Source of the DNA: Veronia pacifica
Lineage (GTDB): Bacteria > Pseudomonadota > Gammaproteobacteria > Enterobacterales > Vibrionaceae
NCBI RefSeq assembly: GCF_001707825.1
Contig: NZ_LYBM01000003.1
Coordinates: 82,354-146,353 of the forward strand
Length of the DNA: 64,000 nucleotides
Reading direction: 5' to 3'
In this document: piece after piece, positions 27,822 through 36,092 of the stretch
How the letters are laid out: each line of letters begins with the position of its first letter
Position numbering within the stretch: the first letter of the stretch is position 1
Position numbers and translations under genes: made by a program
The notes under the pieces: generated by a model
Database searches by the model: none
What the model was told of the DNA's origin: nothing
Seen by the model: the letters and a program-made list of their open reading frames with translations, nothing else

Positions 27822-28955
27822 ATGAATTTCAATCCAATTCTCTTCCGTCACCAGCTGCATCGCCACCCTGAAATATCAGGTAGAGAGAATTGGACCTCAA
27901 ATTATATCGCCAATACCTTGCGTCAATTAGGTTATAAACCCGTAACAGGCATTGGTGGTTATGGTGTAGTCGTCAAAATTGACAGTGATTGCGACGGCCC
28001 TAACCTGCTTTTTCGCGCCGACATTGATGCACTTCCAATTGATGAATTGTCTCAGCACGATCACGTTTCAGAGTGTCAAGGTGTCATGCATGCTTGTGGT
28101 CATGATGGCCATGCTGCCAGTCTAGTATGCCTGGCATCCAGATTAAGAGAGAACAATCTCCAACGAGGGAGCGTTCACTTAGTTTTTCAACCCTCTGAGG
28201 AGAACGGGCGCGGCGCTGAAGCGATGCTACAGGATAATAACTGGCAGTTTGACGAGATAGATTACTGTTTTGGTTACCACAATATTCCCGGTTATCCGAT
28301 TGGGCAAATTCTCACTCGCGATAACACGTTTTCTTTTGCATCAACCGGTATCATAATCAAGTTCGAAGGAACAGAAGCACATGCTGCTTATCCCGAGCAA
28401 GGCGTTGATCCAACACCAGCATTGATTGAACTCATTCAGCGAACATCACTCATTGTCGAATCAAATGCCACTTCTCATTTTCTTGTCACTATTATTCACG
28501 TCCATGCTGGTCAGCCCGCTTTTGGCACAACGCCTAAAGACGGCACCCTGATGCTAACAGCCCGGAGTAACAGCAATAAATTGTTCGATAAAAAATGCGC
28601 GGAAATAAAATCTATCGCTAAAGAGATTGCCAATAAGTTTCAACTTCTCTACTCGCTGACACTGGTCGACAACTTTAAGGCGATCGTCAATCACAGCGAG
28701 GCAAACCTTATTCTTCTTCAAGCCTGTAAAGAGCTGGGATTTGACTCTGAGAGACTTACTGAGCCAATGAGATGGTCTGAAGACTTTTCACATTTTTCCT
28801 CACGGTGGCCCTCAGCATTCTTTGGGATAGGCAGTGGTAACGAGCACCCGACCCTTCATGACCCAACGTATGATTTTCCGGATACGTTAATCGATATCTC
28901 AAGTAAGGTGTTTGAGAAGATCATACGGAATATGAATGGACTCAAAACGCGATAA
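27822..28955 (+). CDS. M20 family amidohydrolase (aminoacylase/hippurate hydrolase type)
   Basis: This 377-residue protein has RHQLHRHPEISGRE at its start, FRADIDALPI, and MHACGHDGHAA with metal-binding His and Asp, then FQPSEENGRGAEAM with the catalytic Glu. A late GNEHPTLHDPTYDF supplies the last His ligand. These fit M20D amidohydrolases, which remove the acyl group from N-acyl amino acids in the cytoplasm. The exact substrate cannot be told. The gene stands alone and is convergent with aroG. Confidence 0.9.
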   Translation: MNFNPILFRHQLHRHPEISGRENWTSNYIANTLRQLGYKPVTGIGGYGVVVKIDSDCDGPNLLFRADIDALPIDELSQHDHVSECQGVMHACGHDGHAASLVCLASRLRENNLQRGSVHLVFQPSEENGRGAEAMLQDNNWQFDEIDYCFGYHNIPGYPIGQILTRDNTFSFASTGIIIKFEGTEAHAAYPEQGVDPTPALIELIQRTSLIVESNATSHFLVTIIHVHAGQPAFGTTPKDGTLMLTARSNSNKLFDKKCAEIKSIAKEIANKFQLLYSLTLVDNFKAIVNHSEANLILLQACKELGFDSERLTEPMRWSEDFSHFSSRWPSAFFGIGSGNEHPTLHDPTYDFPDTLIDISSKVFEKIIRNMNGLKTR

Positions 28956-28968
28956 CTGTCACCGGACA

Positions 28969-28993
28969 CAAAAAACCCGCCATGGCGGCGGGC
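28969..28993 (-). terminator. Terminator after the DAHP synthase gene
   Basis: On the minus strand CCCGCC and GGCGGG form the stem around a five-base loop, followed by TTTTTT. It lies about 20 bases after the aroG-like stop codon. Confidence 0.8.
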
Positions 28994-29013
28994 TTCGTTC
29001 TGTATAAATAATG

Positions 29014-30075
29014 TTATTTTTTGCTACGGCGCTCTCTGACGGCGGCAGCCAGTTGATTAAGTACTTTTTCTGTATCTTCCCAACCTATGCACGCATCAGT
29101 AATACTCTGGCCGTAAGTAAGCTCTTTACCGACAACCAGATCTTGACGTCCTTCAACCAAATGACTTTCAATCATGACACCAAATATTGCGTCGTTACCC
29201 TCTGCTATTTGAGCAGATACGTCATCTGAGACCACCATTTGTCTCTCATACTTCTTGCTGCTGTTGGCGTGACTGAAATCTATCATTAGCTTCTGACGAA
29301 GTTTTGCTGACTCGAGCTCACCAGTGACTTTATCTACATCTTCTTTCGAATAGTTTGGTGCCTTACCACCACGCAAGATGATATGACAATCCTCATTACC
29401 AGCAGTGGCAACGATAGCGGAGTGCCCGTATTTAGTCACTGATAGGAAGTGGTGAGGTGATTCGGCAGAACGGATTGCATCAGTTGCAATCTTAATGTTT
29501 CCATCAGTACCGTTTTTGAATCCGACCGGACAAGACAACCCAGAGGATAATTCACGGTGAACTTGTGATTCGGTGGTACGAGCGCCAATCGCCCCCCAGC
29601 TAATCAGGTCCGCCATATATTGAGGCGTGATCATATCGAGGAACTCAACCGCTGTGGGTAGACCCAAGTCAGTGATATCAAGCAGCAGCTTGCGTCCGAT
29701 ACGCAGTCCATCGTTCAATTTAAAGCTATTATCGAGGAAAGGGTCGTTAATCAGGCCTTTCCAACCAACGGTGGTTCTCGGTTTTTCAAAATAAACCCGC
29801 ATGACAACCTCAAGATCGTCAGCAAGCTCGTCGCGTAATACTTTTAGCTTTCGGCCATAATCGACAGCAGCCTGAGGGTCATGGATTGAACATGGGCCAA
29901 TCACTACCAGCAGCCTGTCATCTTTGTCGTTCAGAATATTATGGATAGCCTGACGGGATTTAAATACCGTTTCAGACGCGGTTTCAGAGGATGGATAACG
30001 CTCCAGAATGGCTACTGGAGGAAGAAGTTCTTTGATCTCGCTTATGCGGACATCATCAGTTTGGTAAATACTCAT
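29014..30075 (-). CDS. aroG: 3-deoxy-7-phosphoheptulonate (DAHP) synthase, AroG/AroF type
   Basis: The 353-residue class I enzyme has VIGPCSIHDP, EKPRTTVGWKGL, IGARTTESQVHRELSSGL and GKAPNYS, which line the PEP and metal sites. It joins PEP and erythrose-4-phosphate in the first step of the shikimate pathway. The ATG at 30075 follows AGGA with seven bases; a longer form starting at 30135 would be unusual. A TyrR-box-like site lies about 100 bases upstream. Which amino acid inhibits the enzyme (Phe, Tyr or Trp) is not certain; the symbol is given at family level. Confidence 0.9.
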   Translation of the reverse strand: MSIYQTDDVRISEIKELLPPVAILERYPSSETASETVFKSRQAIHNILNDKDDRLLVVIGPCSIHDPQAAVDYGRKLKVLRDELADDLEVVMRVYFEKPRTTVGWKGLINDPFLDNSFKLNDGLRIGRKLLLDITDLGLPTAVEFLDMITPQYMADLISWGAIGARTTESQVHRELSSGLSCPVGFKNGTDGNIKIATDAIRSAESPHHFLSVTKYGHSAIVATAGNEDCHIILRGGKAPNYSKEDVDKVTGELESAKLRQKLMIDFSHANSSKKYERQMVVSDDVSAQIAEGNDAIFGVMIESHLVEGRQDLVVGKELTYGQSITDACIGWEDTEKVLNQLAAAVRERRSKK

Positions 30076-30178
30076 TTTCTTATCCTGCTCTACATCACAT
30101 TCAACGTTTAACGTATCCACTAACTCGCTAAACATTTTTCCTTTGCCGAGTATTAACCTAACCCCATATAACCTCTAG

Positions 30179-30196
30179 TGCAAACATATTTTTACA
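30179..30196 (-). promoter_or_regulatory. TyrR-box-like operator upstream of DAHP synthase
   Basis: On the minus strand TGTAAA-AATATG-TTTGCA matches the TyrR consensus TGTAAA-N6-TTTACA with a single mismatch. It sits about 105 bases before the DAHP synthase start, where repression by aromatic amino acids would be expected. Confidence 0.55.
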
Positions 30197-30661
30197 ATGT
30201 TCTTGATGAAAAATCATGATTTCGACTTGCCAAGTGTGGCCAGGTCATTTTTTCATCATTTTTCTTCTGCTCAAAACACAATTTTGAGTTCGGGTGATGT
30301 GTAATTGCAGTCAAAATACCGTAAACCAGTAAAAATAGACCTTGTCCCCAACCTTTTTTAATTTGGGGTTTTAGCAACCGAACTGTTAGAACTTAACGAT
30401 CCACTTTCACCTTCAAACCTCTCATTTAACGGTAGATGAGTAAAAAAAGTCATTGGTTGTGTAAAAATACCACTCTATTGATTCACTGTTTAAGCCCTAC
30501 CGACTCAGTAAATACCACAGTCAGTAAAAAGAGTGATGACAAAAGTAACAAAGTAATACTTTCAGCTAGCAATATGACCTAACCTACAAAATCACAATTG
30601 ATGCATATGTCATACCTTTCCTACACTTAAAACTATCAATTAAGTCTGGGAGCGTACAATC
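30197..30661. other. Intergenic region, nothing further recognised
   Basis: It separates the divergent aroG and small exported protein genes and is AT-rich. No supported gene or RNA. Confidence 0.4.
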
Positions 30662-31228
30662 ATGATTTTACTAAAAAAAACAGTATTAACATCTACCCTT
30701 ATGGCCTCTTTACTGTCGCTCCCTCTACATGCAGCAACATATACATCATCAGGATATCTGGCACCAGCCGACACTCGTCTTGATGTAGGCCTGATTGATG
30801 GCGGGTCAACAGTGTTGGTCGAGGGGCAATTTCCTTTTTCCTCTATGGGCTACGTTTCAATGAGTGCGGGTAGTCAGCTTGAGGGAGACTGGGTGATCTC
30901 AAGTGGGGTCGGATTTATTTCTCCCTTTACCCAGTTCATTAATCTTGAGGGAGACGCACAAATAATCAGTATTAAGAAACAGCATGAACAGGAAAAAGAG
31001 TTTGGCGACGTAGCAATTGGGCTTAGCATAGGCGCGACATCATACATTTCATCAATGTTTGACGCGACGGTTACTCTAGGAAATGTCTCTTACGGCGGAG
31101 ATGAATCTGAGGCTATCCTGGAGTTCGGTACCAGAATTCACCTCTCTGAGCACTTCTCAGTTGGCCTGACGTATATGGCGAATGGGATCTATGCTGACAG
31201 TTTCAAACTGAGTATCAGAAATAAATAG
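30662..31228 (+). CDS. Exported small beta-barrel-like protein
   Basis: This 188-residue protein has a signal peptide ending LPLHA (about residue 24). The mature part is rich in alternating hydrophobic/polar strands (GYVSMSAGSQL, WVISSGVGFIS, VAIGLSIGATSY, HFSVGLTYMANGIYA), typical of a small outer-membrane beta-barrel. It ends in FKLSIRNK, without a terminal Phe. GGGAG lies nine bases before the ATG. The family is unknown and the location in the outer membrane is inferred. Confidence 0.65.
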   Translation: MILLKKTVLTSTLMASLLSLPLHAATYTSSGYLAPADTRLDVGLIDGGSTVLVEGQFPFSSMGYVSMSAGSQLEGDWVISSGVGFISPFTQFINLEGDAQIISIKKQHEQEKEFGDVAIGLSIGATSYISSMFDATVTLGNVSYGGDESEAILEFGTRIHLSEHFSVGLTYMANGIYADSFKLSIRNK

Positions 31229-31263
31229 TCGGAGCATTACCTCCGACTACCTAAGAAACGATC

Positions 31264-31701
31264 CTACCAAAGCTCTTCGGTTTTCTTTTCTGGTGTTGAA
31301 GACTTCTGTGACATAACAAGCTGCTTATGAATAGCTAATGCAGCTTTTTGTAAGCGCGGATGAATCTGTGGTTTGTTTTTTGCTATTTTATCTCTGTTAA
31401 AGCTTATGATTGATGCTGTAATGCATGCCGCAACTTTCACTTTTTTAGATTTTTGTGCGTACATAGCAGTCTTAATGGCCATGAAAATCTTCTGATCGTC
31501 TTTCTTATAGTTCTTCTTTGCATACCGCTCAAATCTGACGAAATCTGATAGGTATTTGGTGTGAATCAACGTGACATGTTTATCGTAATACTTTTTAAAA
31601 TCCTTATAGCTTCCTGAACTGTTAATCTTTAATAAGGTCAGCACCCAGTCCGTTGACTTGACTGGTCTGCCAATCAAAATCATTTTCAACCAAGCAAACA
31701 T
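31264..31701 (-). CDS. Conserved-looking basic protein of unknown function
   Basis: The 145-residue product is Lys-rich and largely helical, with an N-terminal amphipathic stretch (MFAWLKMILIGRPV). The ATG at 31701 follows GGAGGT closely and is preferred to upstream ATGs at 31713 and 31734. No motif or family recognised. It is convergent with the beta-barrel-like gene. Confidence 0.55.
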   Translation of the reverse strand: MFAWLKMILIGRPVKSTDWVLTLLKINSSGSYKDFKKYYDKHVTLIHTKYLSDFVRFERYAKKNYKKDDQKIFMAIKTAMYAQKSKKVKVAACITASIISFNRDKIAKNKPQIHPRLQKAALAIHKQLVMSQKSSTPEKKTEELW

Positions 31702-32222
31702 GTGTACCTCCATATACCCCCGAAGCCACCACAAGTAACTAGCTTATCGAAAGCGAACTTTACCGCAGCCAAATTGAACCAGGTTAAATGAATAATTGTG
31801 AGTGAAGCCTCATCCAGCTCAACTCTGCGACAAAAATCAATGTCCTTAAACGACACAAAACCTCATTTTACCTCGGTCAAATGGAGCACGGTCTAGGTAC
31901 CTGACAAAATTAAATCGCATATGGATATTCAGAAAAGGGGGTTATTGACAAACTCCGTGCCAAAATACTTACTTTAAAGAGTGACTGCAAGAAAATTCAG
32001 AAAGACAGATTAAACCTCGAACAGTTTATCTCGAAACGGGCATAATTCGTGGTATCAAGTGATTCGATGTTAATCAATTTGAATGTAGTGACTACGCGAT
32101 TTGATCTCTCAACATGAGACATCAAAAAGGTCTTAACGGCTTGCGCCATAAACCCCATGGATTCACATTAAAAAATGCAAACAAACAGAAAAGAGCTTGA
32201 AAAAGGTAGCCGAGAGACCTTG
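31702..32222. other. Intergenic region, nothing recognised
   Basis: About 520 bases between two minus-strand genes, without a supported ORF, repeat or hairpin. Confidence 0.4.
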
Positions 32223-32522
32223 CTAGGCAGTGGTGTCTATCGTAATGGAGTAACGGTTTTCTTCACCGGGTATCATATATAATATCTGTTGCCCCATTGA
32301 GGGATGGGAAACGATATAGTTGCCTTGCGGGAATTCAGCGTGGTTTGGCCCCAACAATACAATCGTGTAACGCTCGACATTCCGACCTTCGTGTACTTCG
32401 CCATTCATTTCGTGCTCAAGCACTGATTCAATAAGCACGTCGAACTCATTTTCTGCACCATCCAGCACCATCACATTCTGACCTTCAAGCTTGGATATAT
32501 TTTCCCAGGACAACACATTCAT
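32223..32522 (-). CDS. Small cytosolic protein of unknown function
   Basis: The 99-residue acidic protein starts MNVLSWENISKLEGQNVMV and has strand-like segments (RYTIVLLGPNHAEFPQGNYIVSH). No signal peptide or membrane segment is seen. The composition and pattern look like a compact all-beta protein; it recalls the DUF6916-type small proteins, but that is a weak impression. It stands alone. Confidence 0.55.
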   Translation of the reverse strand: MNVLSWENISKLEGQNVMVLDGAENEFDVLIESVLEHEMNGEVHEGRNVERYTIVLLGPNHAEFPQGNYIVSHPSMGQQILYMIPGEENRYSITIDTTA

Positions 32523-32692
32523 CGAGCACTCCCAACAGCGTTATTAATCTTCATGAAAAGATTTAAAACAGACTCTTAAAGCATAGACATTTTTTTAGTC
32601 CACTCTAAATAATTAGTTGATTAATCTGTAACTTGCTGTGATCAGCAATAGCTTTTTGACATGAAATTAGACGTGATATTGATGTGAGCATT

Positions 32693-32716
32693 GAAACGCC
32701 AGTTAACTGGCGTTTC
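32693..32716 (-). terminator. Palindromic terminator after the 25-residue gene
   Basis: The sequence is a perfect 24-base palindrome, GAAACGCCAGTT/AACTGGCGTTTC. It sits about 20 bases after the stop of the small gene at 32737-32814. The flanks are only modestly T-rich, so termination may be partial. Confidence 0.55.
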
Positions 32717-32736
32717 TGTTTATGACGATAGGTTTG

Positions 32737-32814
32737 TCACTTTAACTTATTGAGCTTTTGTTTTTCCGTTTTCGTTTTTTGATAAAACCACAATCTACGG
32801 AGTTTGTTATTCAT
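32737..32814 (-). CDS. 25-residue basic peptide with an ideal ribosome binding site
   Basis: The ATG follows AAGGAGG with about five bases, the best Shine-Dalgarno of the window. The product (starting MNNKLRRLWFYQKTK) is highly basic and mostly helical, without a membrane span. It ends just before the palindromic hairpin at 32693-32716. A short highly expressed basic peptide is likely, possibly acting on RNA, membranes or ribosomes; function is unknown. Confidence 0.5.
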   Translation of the reverse strand: MNNKLRRLWFYQKTKTEKQKLNKLK

Positions 32815-33980
32815 CGTTACCTCCTTGCATAACGTTTTATAAATATGCTCGACTAAAACAAAATACTTCGCATTAGTGCTTAATATTTCTAATGTCAGAG
32901 CAATGGCAGCAACTCGACTCTACTAACGACTTAAATCTCTGATTTATATAAAGGATTCGCCGTTACCTGTTTGGGTTTATCTTTATCACAACCCAATTAA
33001 GCTTGCCAAATAACGTCAATAAATGTCGCTGTTCAGCAGCAAAAAAATCGTAAGTTCTTTGATGCAATTCTTATATCACCTCGCCAATAGATGATAATGA
33101 TTATCATTTTTATTTAGGAAGGCTTATTTTTCAATACCAGAATGTCTATTAATATAACTGGATCACATCAATGTATATGTCTGTGAGGCAGTGGCGGGAT
33201 CAAACTGGCTGGATAGATTCACCCAAACAAACAAAAACAGGTCGTTTGAAGGCAGAGCGGCGAGTATATTTCAGGTTACCGTTCGACTTCATGTGCAACC
33301 CTACCACGAGCTGAAAAGTTGGAAGGCACTCAAGATATTGACACATGTCTAAAAGAGAAAAGCCGCCAGAGTCGCCGGCGGCTTTGATGTGTCGGTTCCG
33401 ATAAAAACGAAACCTTTTACACCTTGCAACATTGCTCACTATGTAGAGCTTCCAGGCCTCGTACCATCACACTAGGAGATAGGATATGGACCATTGTAAA
33501 TAGTGCAAGGCAAAATCATTTTTGCGTACTAATTACGCTGTTAAACATTCCAAATTGTCATGTAACCTGTATACTTTTCTCTGATGAGAAAGAGTCCTCC
33601 AAATGATGACAAACGCTATCGCGTCGATAAAAACAGTACAGGTTACGGTTTAATAAAAGCACTCAGTTACTACTATTGCCAATAGTCCTCACGCAACCTG
33701 TGAGCTCGATCACACAAAGAGATATCGATCACATAAACATGAAATAAAGGCAAGTTATATGCATTGTTACATTTTTATAAGATAAATAAGAAATCAGAGT
33801 AGATTTAGTGTTGAGTACACGACTGCATAAACACGGACTCTCCGCACATCACATATTTCTTAGCATCCATATTGATTGTCGAGTTAATTAATCTCGTTAA
33901 CCTTTATATCTAATCACTAAAGATATGAAATTCAAATTACAACGGTATACAAAACCACAACTCACTAAATAAAGAATCAG
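32815..33980. other. Long intergenic region with one hairpin
   Basis: About 1.2 kb of mainly AT-rich DNA. Open frames here lack ribosome binding sites. A strong GC-rich hairpin (AAAGCCGCC/GGCGGCTTT) lies at 33359-33385 and could be a terminator for an unrecognised transcript. The part before 33980 presumably carries the promoter of the transporter gene. Confidence 0.4.
33359..33385. terminator. Orphan GC-rich hairpin
   Basis: AAAGCCGCC and GGCGGCTTT pair around a nine-base loop, with A and T at the ends. No gene with a supported start lies directly upstream, so it may end an uncharacterised small RNA or a lost gene. Confidence 0.5.
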
Positions 33981-34958
33981 ATGAAATTTCGTTCACCGTT
34001 TCATGCCATTCCGACAGCTCAAGCGTCTCTGGCTATGGCTGTTGTTGGACTCGGTATCGCATGGTCTCTCCATGTTCCAGATCACAGTAGCGGGCTTCGT
34101 CTCGTCACCACGCTGTGTGGTTTTGTGTTGGTGCTGCCTGTATGTCTAAAGTATATTTTTGACCCGAATAGGTTCATCTCCGATCTCAAACACCCTTTCT
34201 ATGGCAGCCTGATGGCACCAATGTCCATGGCCCTGATGTTGATTGCCGACTATCTTGCTCAAATCCATGTTACCTCTGCTACCTTCCTGCTATACGGTGC
34301 ATTTGTTCTTCATGTCTTTATGATGTTGTTTTTCTTTTCTTGGCAACTGATACATTTTGATATGAGGCAACTTTATCCGAGTTGGTTCCTTTACCCTGTC
34401 GGTATGATTAGCAGTACACTCGCAGGCACGAAGCTGGGTTTCTCGAGTGAATCTTTACAGCTCATGCATTTCTGCATCGGCGCGTATTTCATTATGTTAC
34501 CCGTCATACTATATAGACTCACATTTATGGGCCGACTCCAGAGGCACTGCCGTCCAGTGTTAGCAATTATGGCTGCTCCTGTGAATTTGTCTCTCTCAGC
34601 GTACCTAACAAATTTCAATACACCAGATCCCGTCATTGTTGGTGCTCTGGGTGCTGTTGGAATTGTGATGACAATATTCGTTTATCTCTGTTGCATAAAC
34701 TTGCTTAGACAGACATTTCACCCTGGTCTCGCGGCACTCACATTTCCCTCAGTGATAAGCGCCGTGGCAGTCGAGAAGCTATCACAATGGCTATCTACTA
34801 CCTCAAATGAATGGTTCTGGTTATCAGCGTTTGGAGTAATTGAATTGATGATTGCGACATCTATTGTCTGCTGGGTGTGTTTCAAATACGTCACGCACTT
34901 TGGACCAAACTTGTTCGGCAGAAACATCAGACAAAGACTTCGATTAGGGAATAGCTAA
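33981..34958 (+). CDS. TDT-family transporter (TehA/SLAC1-like)
   Basis: The 325-residue protein has about ten membrane segments, begins with PFHAIPTAQASLAMAVVGLGIAW, and contains the pattern APVNLSLSAYL and LAALTFPSVISAVAVEK, typical of the tellurite-resistance/dicarboxylate transporter family. These transport anions, dicarboxylates or sulfite across the inner membrane. Substrate unknown. It abuts the T3SS cluster but shares no obvious role with it; a bidirectional terminator separates them. Confidence 0.85.
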   Translation: MKFRSPFHAIPTAQASLAMAVVGLGIAWSLHVPDHSSGLRLVTTLCGFVLVLPVCLKYIFDPNRFISDLKHPFYGSLMAPMSMALMLIADYLAQIHVTSATFLLYGAFVLHVFMMLFFFSWQLIHFDMRQLYPSWFLYPVGMISSTLAGTKLGFSSESLQLMHFCIGAYFIMLPVILYRLTFMGRLQRHCRPVLAIMAAPVNLSLSAYLTNFNTPDPVIVGALGAVGIVMTIFVYLCCINLLRQTFHPGLAALTFPSVISAVAVEKLSQWLSTTSNEWFWLSAFGVIELMIATSIVCWVCFKYVTHFGPNLFGRNIRQRLRLGNS

Positions 34959-35076
34959 CGGCCAAAATAAATAGTGATGTTTTTACTCTGCTTTTGACCT
35001 AGCGACTGACGCATTGAGGAATATAAACCTATTATTTTGTGTATCAGCAACACCACTTCTCTTACCTGTCCATTAA

Positions 35077-35100
35077 AAAAGCCACTAAAATAGTGGCTTT
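35077..35100. terminator. Bidirectional terminator
   Basis: AAAAGCCACTA and TAGTGGCTTT pair with a short AT loop. It stands between the convergent transporter gene and the T3SS regulator gene and marks the left edge of the T3SS cluster. Confidence 0.8.
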
Positions 35101-35122
35101 CAAGTAAATAGTCTCATCAATT

Positions 35123-36007
35123 TCAGTCGCGAATATTGAGAGCCTTTAACCGGTTGTAAAGCGTTCGCTGTGTCAGTCCTAAATCTTCCATGACTAAATT
35201 CAGCTTGCCTTGGTTCTTATTAATCGAATCCAGAATAATCGCTTTCTCTACACGGTGGAGCTTCGTTTTCAACGAGCCAGGTGCAACGTCCTCGTTTTCT
35301 ACCGCCTTGAGATCACGGGTCAAAGACACTTCGCCATACAGGACGAACTGCTCTGCAACTTGTCGTAGTTCCCACAGATTCCCAGGCCAGTGATACGCAG
35401 CAAGCTGCTCTCTGATCGTTGGAGGTAACTGAGGAAGTACTATATCCTGGCTGTTTGAGAACTTCTCTGCGTATTCATAAAACAACTTAAAAATGCAATC
35501 TACAGAACACTCCCTAAGAGAAGGGAGTTCAAGCTGGTTTGTTCTCATTAAAAAATACAAACAATCATGAATTTTCTTATTTTCGTAGAGTTCCTCAAGT
35601 GAATACTGAGAAGTGCAATATAGTCTGGAGCGACCAGTAGAACTTGTATCTGTGTTATTTACTCGTGCACGAGGAAATAACTTCTCGACGATTCTTGCCT
35701 GAATAAATAACGGTACTCTTTCTATCTCAGTAATAAGAAGCGTGTATTCTTTATTTGAATCAGAGGAAGGTTCAGGAAGTGTAAAGGACTCATAAGATAG
35801 GTCGCTATATGCCGAACTGTCGACAACAACTAAATCGCCCTTTGTTTTGGATACCCTGTGCACAATGCTTGCGACATTTACTTTCCCTGTACCGTATTCA
35901 CCTGCAATAAAGACTGTGTAGGAACGACTCAATATATCGATTTCTTGCCTCAAATTTGACGCTATTCTTTTTTCTTCGACAAATTGAGATTCCCTTAATT
36001 GTTCCAT
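35123..36007 (-). CDS. Degenerate enhancer-binding-protein-like regulator (HrpS-sized)
   Basis: This 294-residue protein has no receiver domain. An AAA+ like domain carries Walker A GEYGTGKV (residues 36-43), but the segment that should hold GAFTGA is missing, the Walker B has Thr in place of Asp (LLITEIERVP), and the sensor-like NRD is CTSQ. WPGNLWELRQ and a C-terminal Fis helix-turn-helix (LTQRTLYNRLKALN) are retained. Start at 36007 chosen on AGGGAG. Size and domain order match P. syringae HrpR/HrpS, which do keep GAFTGA. It is unlikely to activate sigma-54 in the usual way; it may be a DNA-binding partner or repressor. It lies about 85 bases after sctV on the same strand, so may be cotranscribed with the T3SS. 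Confidence 0.8.
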   Translation of the reverse strand: MEQLRESQFVEEKRIASNLRQEIDILSRSYTVFIAGEYGTGKVNVASIVHRVSKTKGDLVVVDSSAYSDLSYESFTLPEPSSDSNKEYTLLITEIERVPLFIQARIVEKLFPRARVNNTDTSSTGRSRLYCTSQYSLEELYENKKIHDCLYFLMRTNQLELPSLRECSVDCIFKLFYEYAEKFSNSQDIVLPQLPPTIREQLAAYHWPGNLWELRQVAEQFVLYGEVSLTRDLKAVENEDVAPGSLKTKLHRVEKAIILDSINKNQGKLNLVMEDLGLTQRTLYNRLKALNIRD

Positions 36008-36092
36008 GAAAAATCTCCCTATTGATCTGCCATTCGCCAATAACTTAAAAATACGTTATTGAATTAATCTGTCCGTGAGTCATTACAGTAAG

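Noticed and set aside
33200..33439. 79-residue minus-strand frame near 33.3 kb
   Set aside because: Contains the hairpin at 33359-33385 within the frame and has no supported start.
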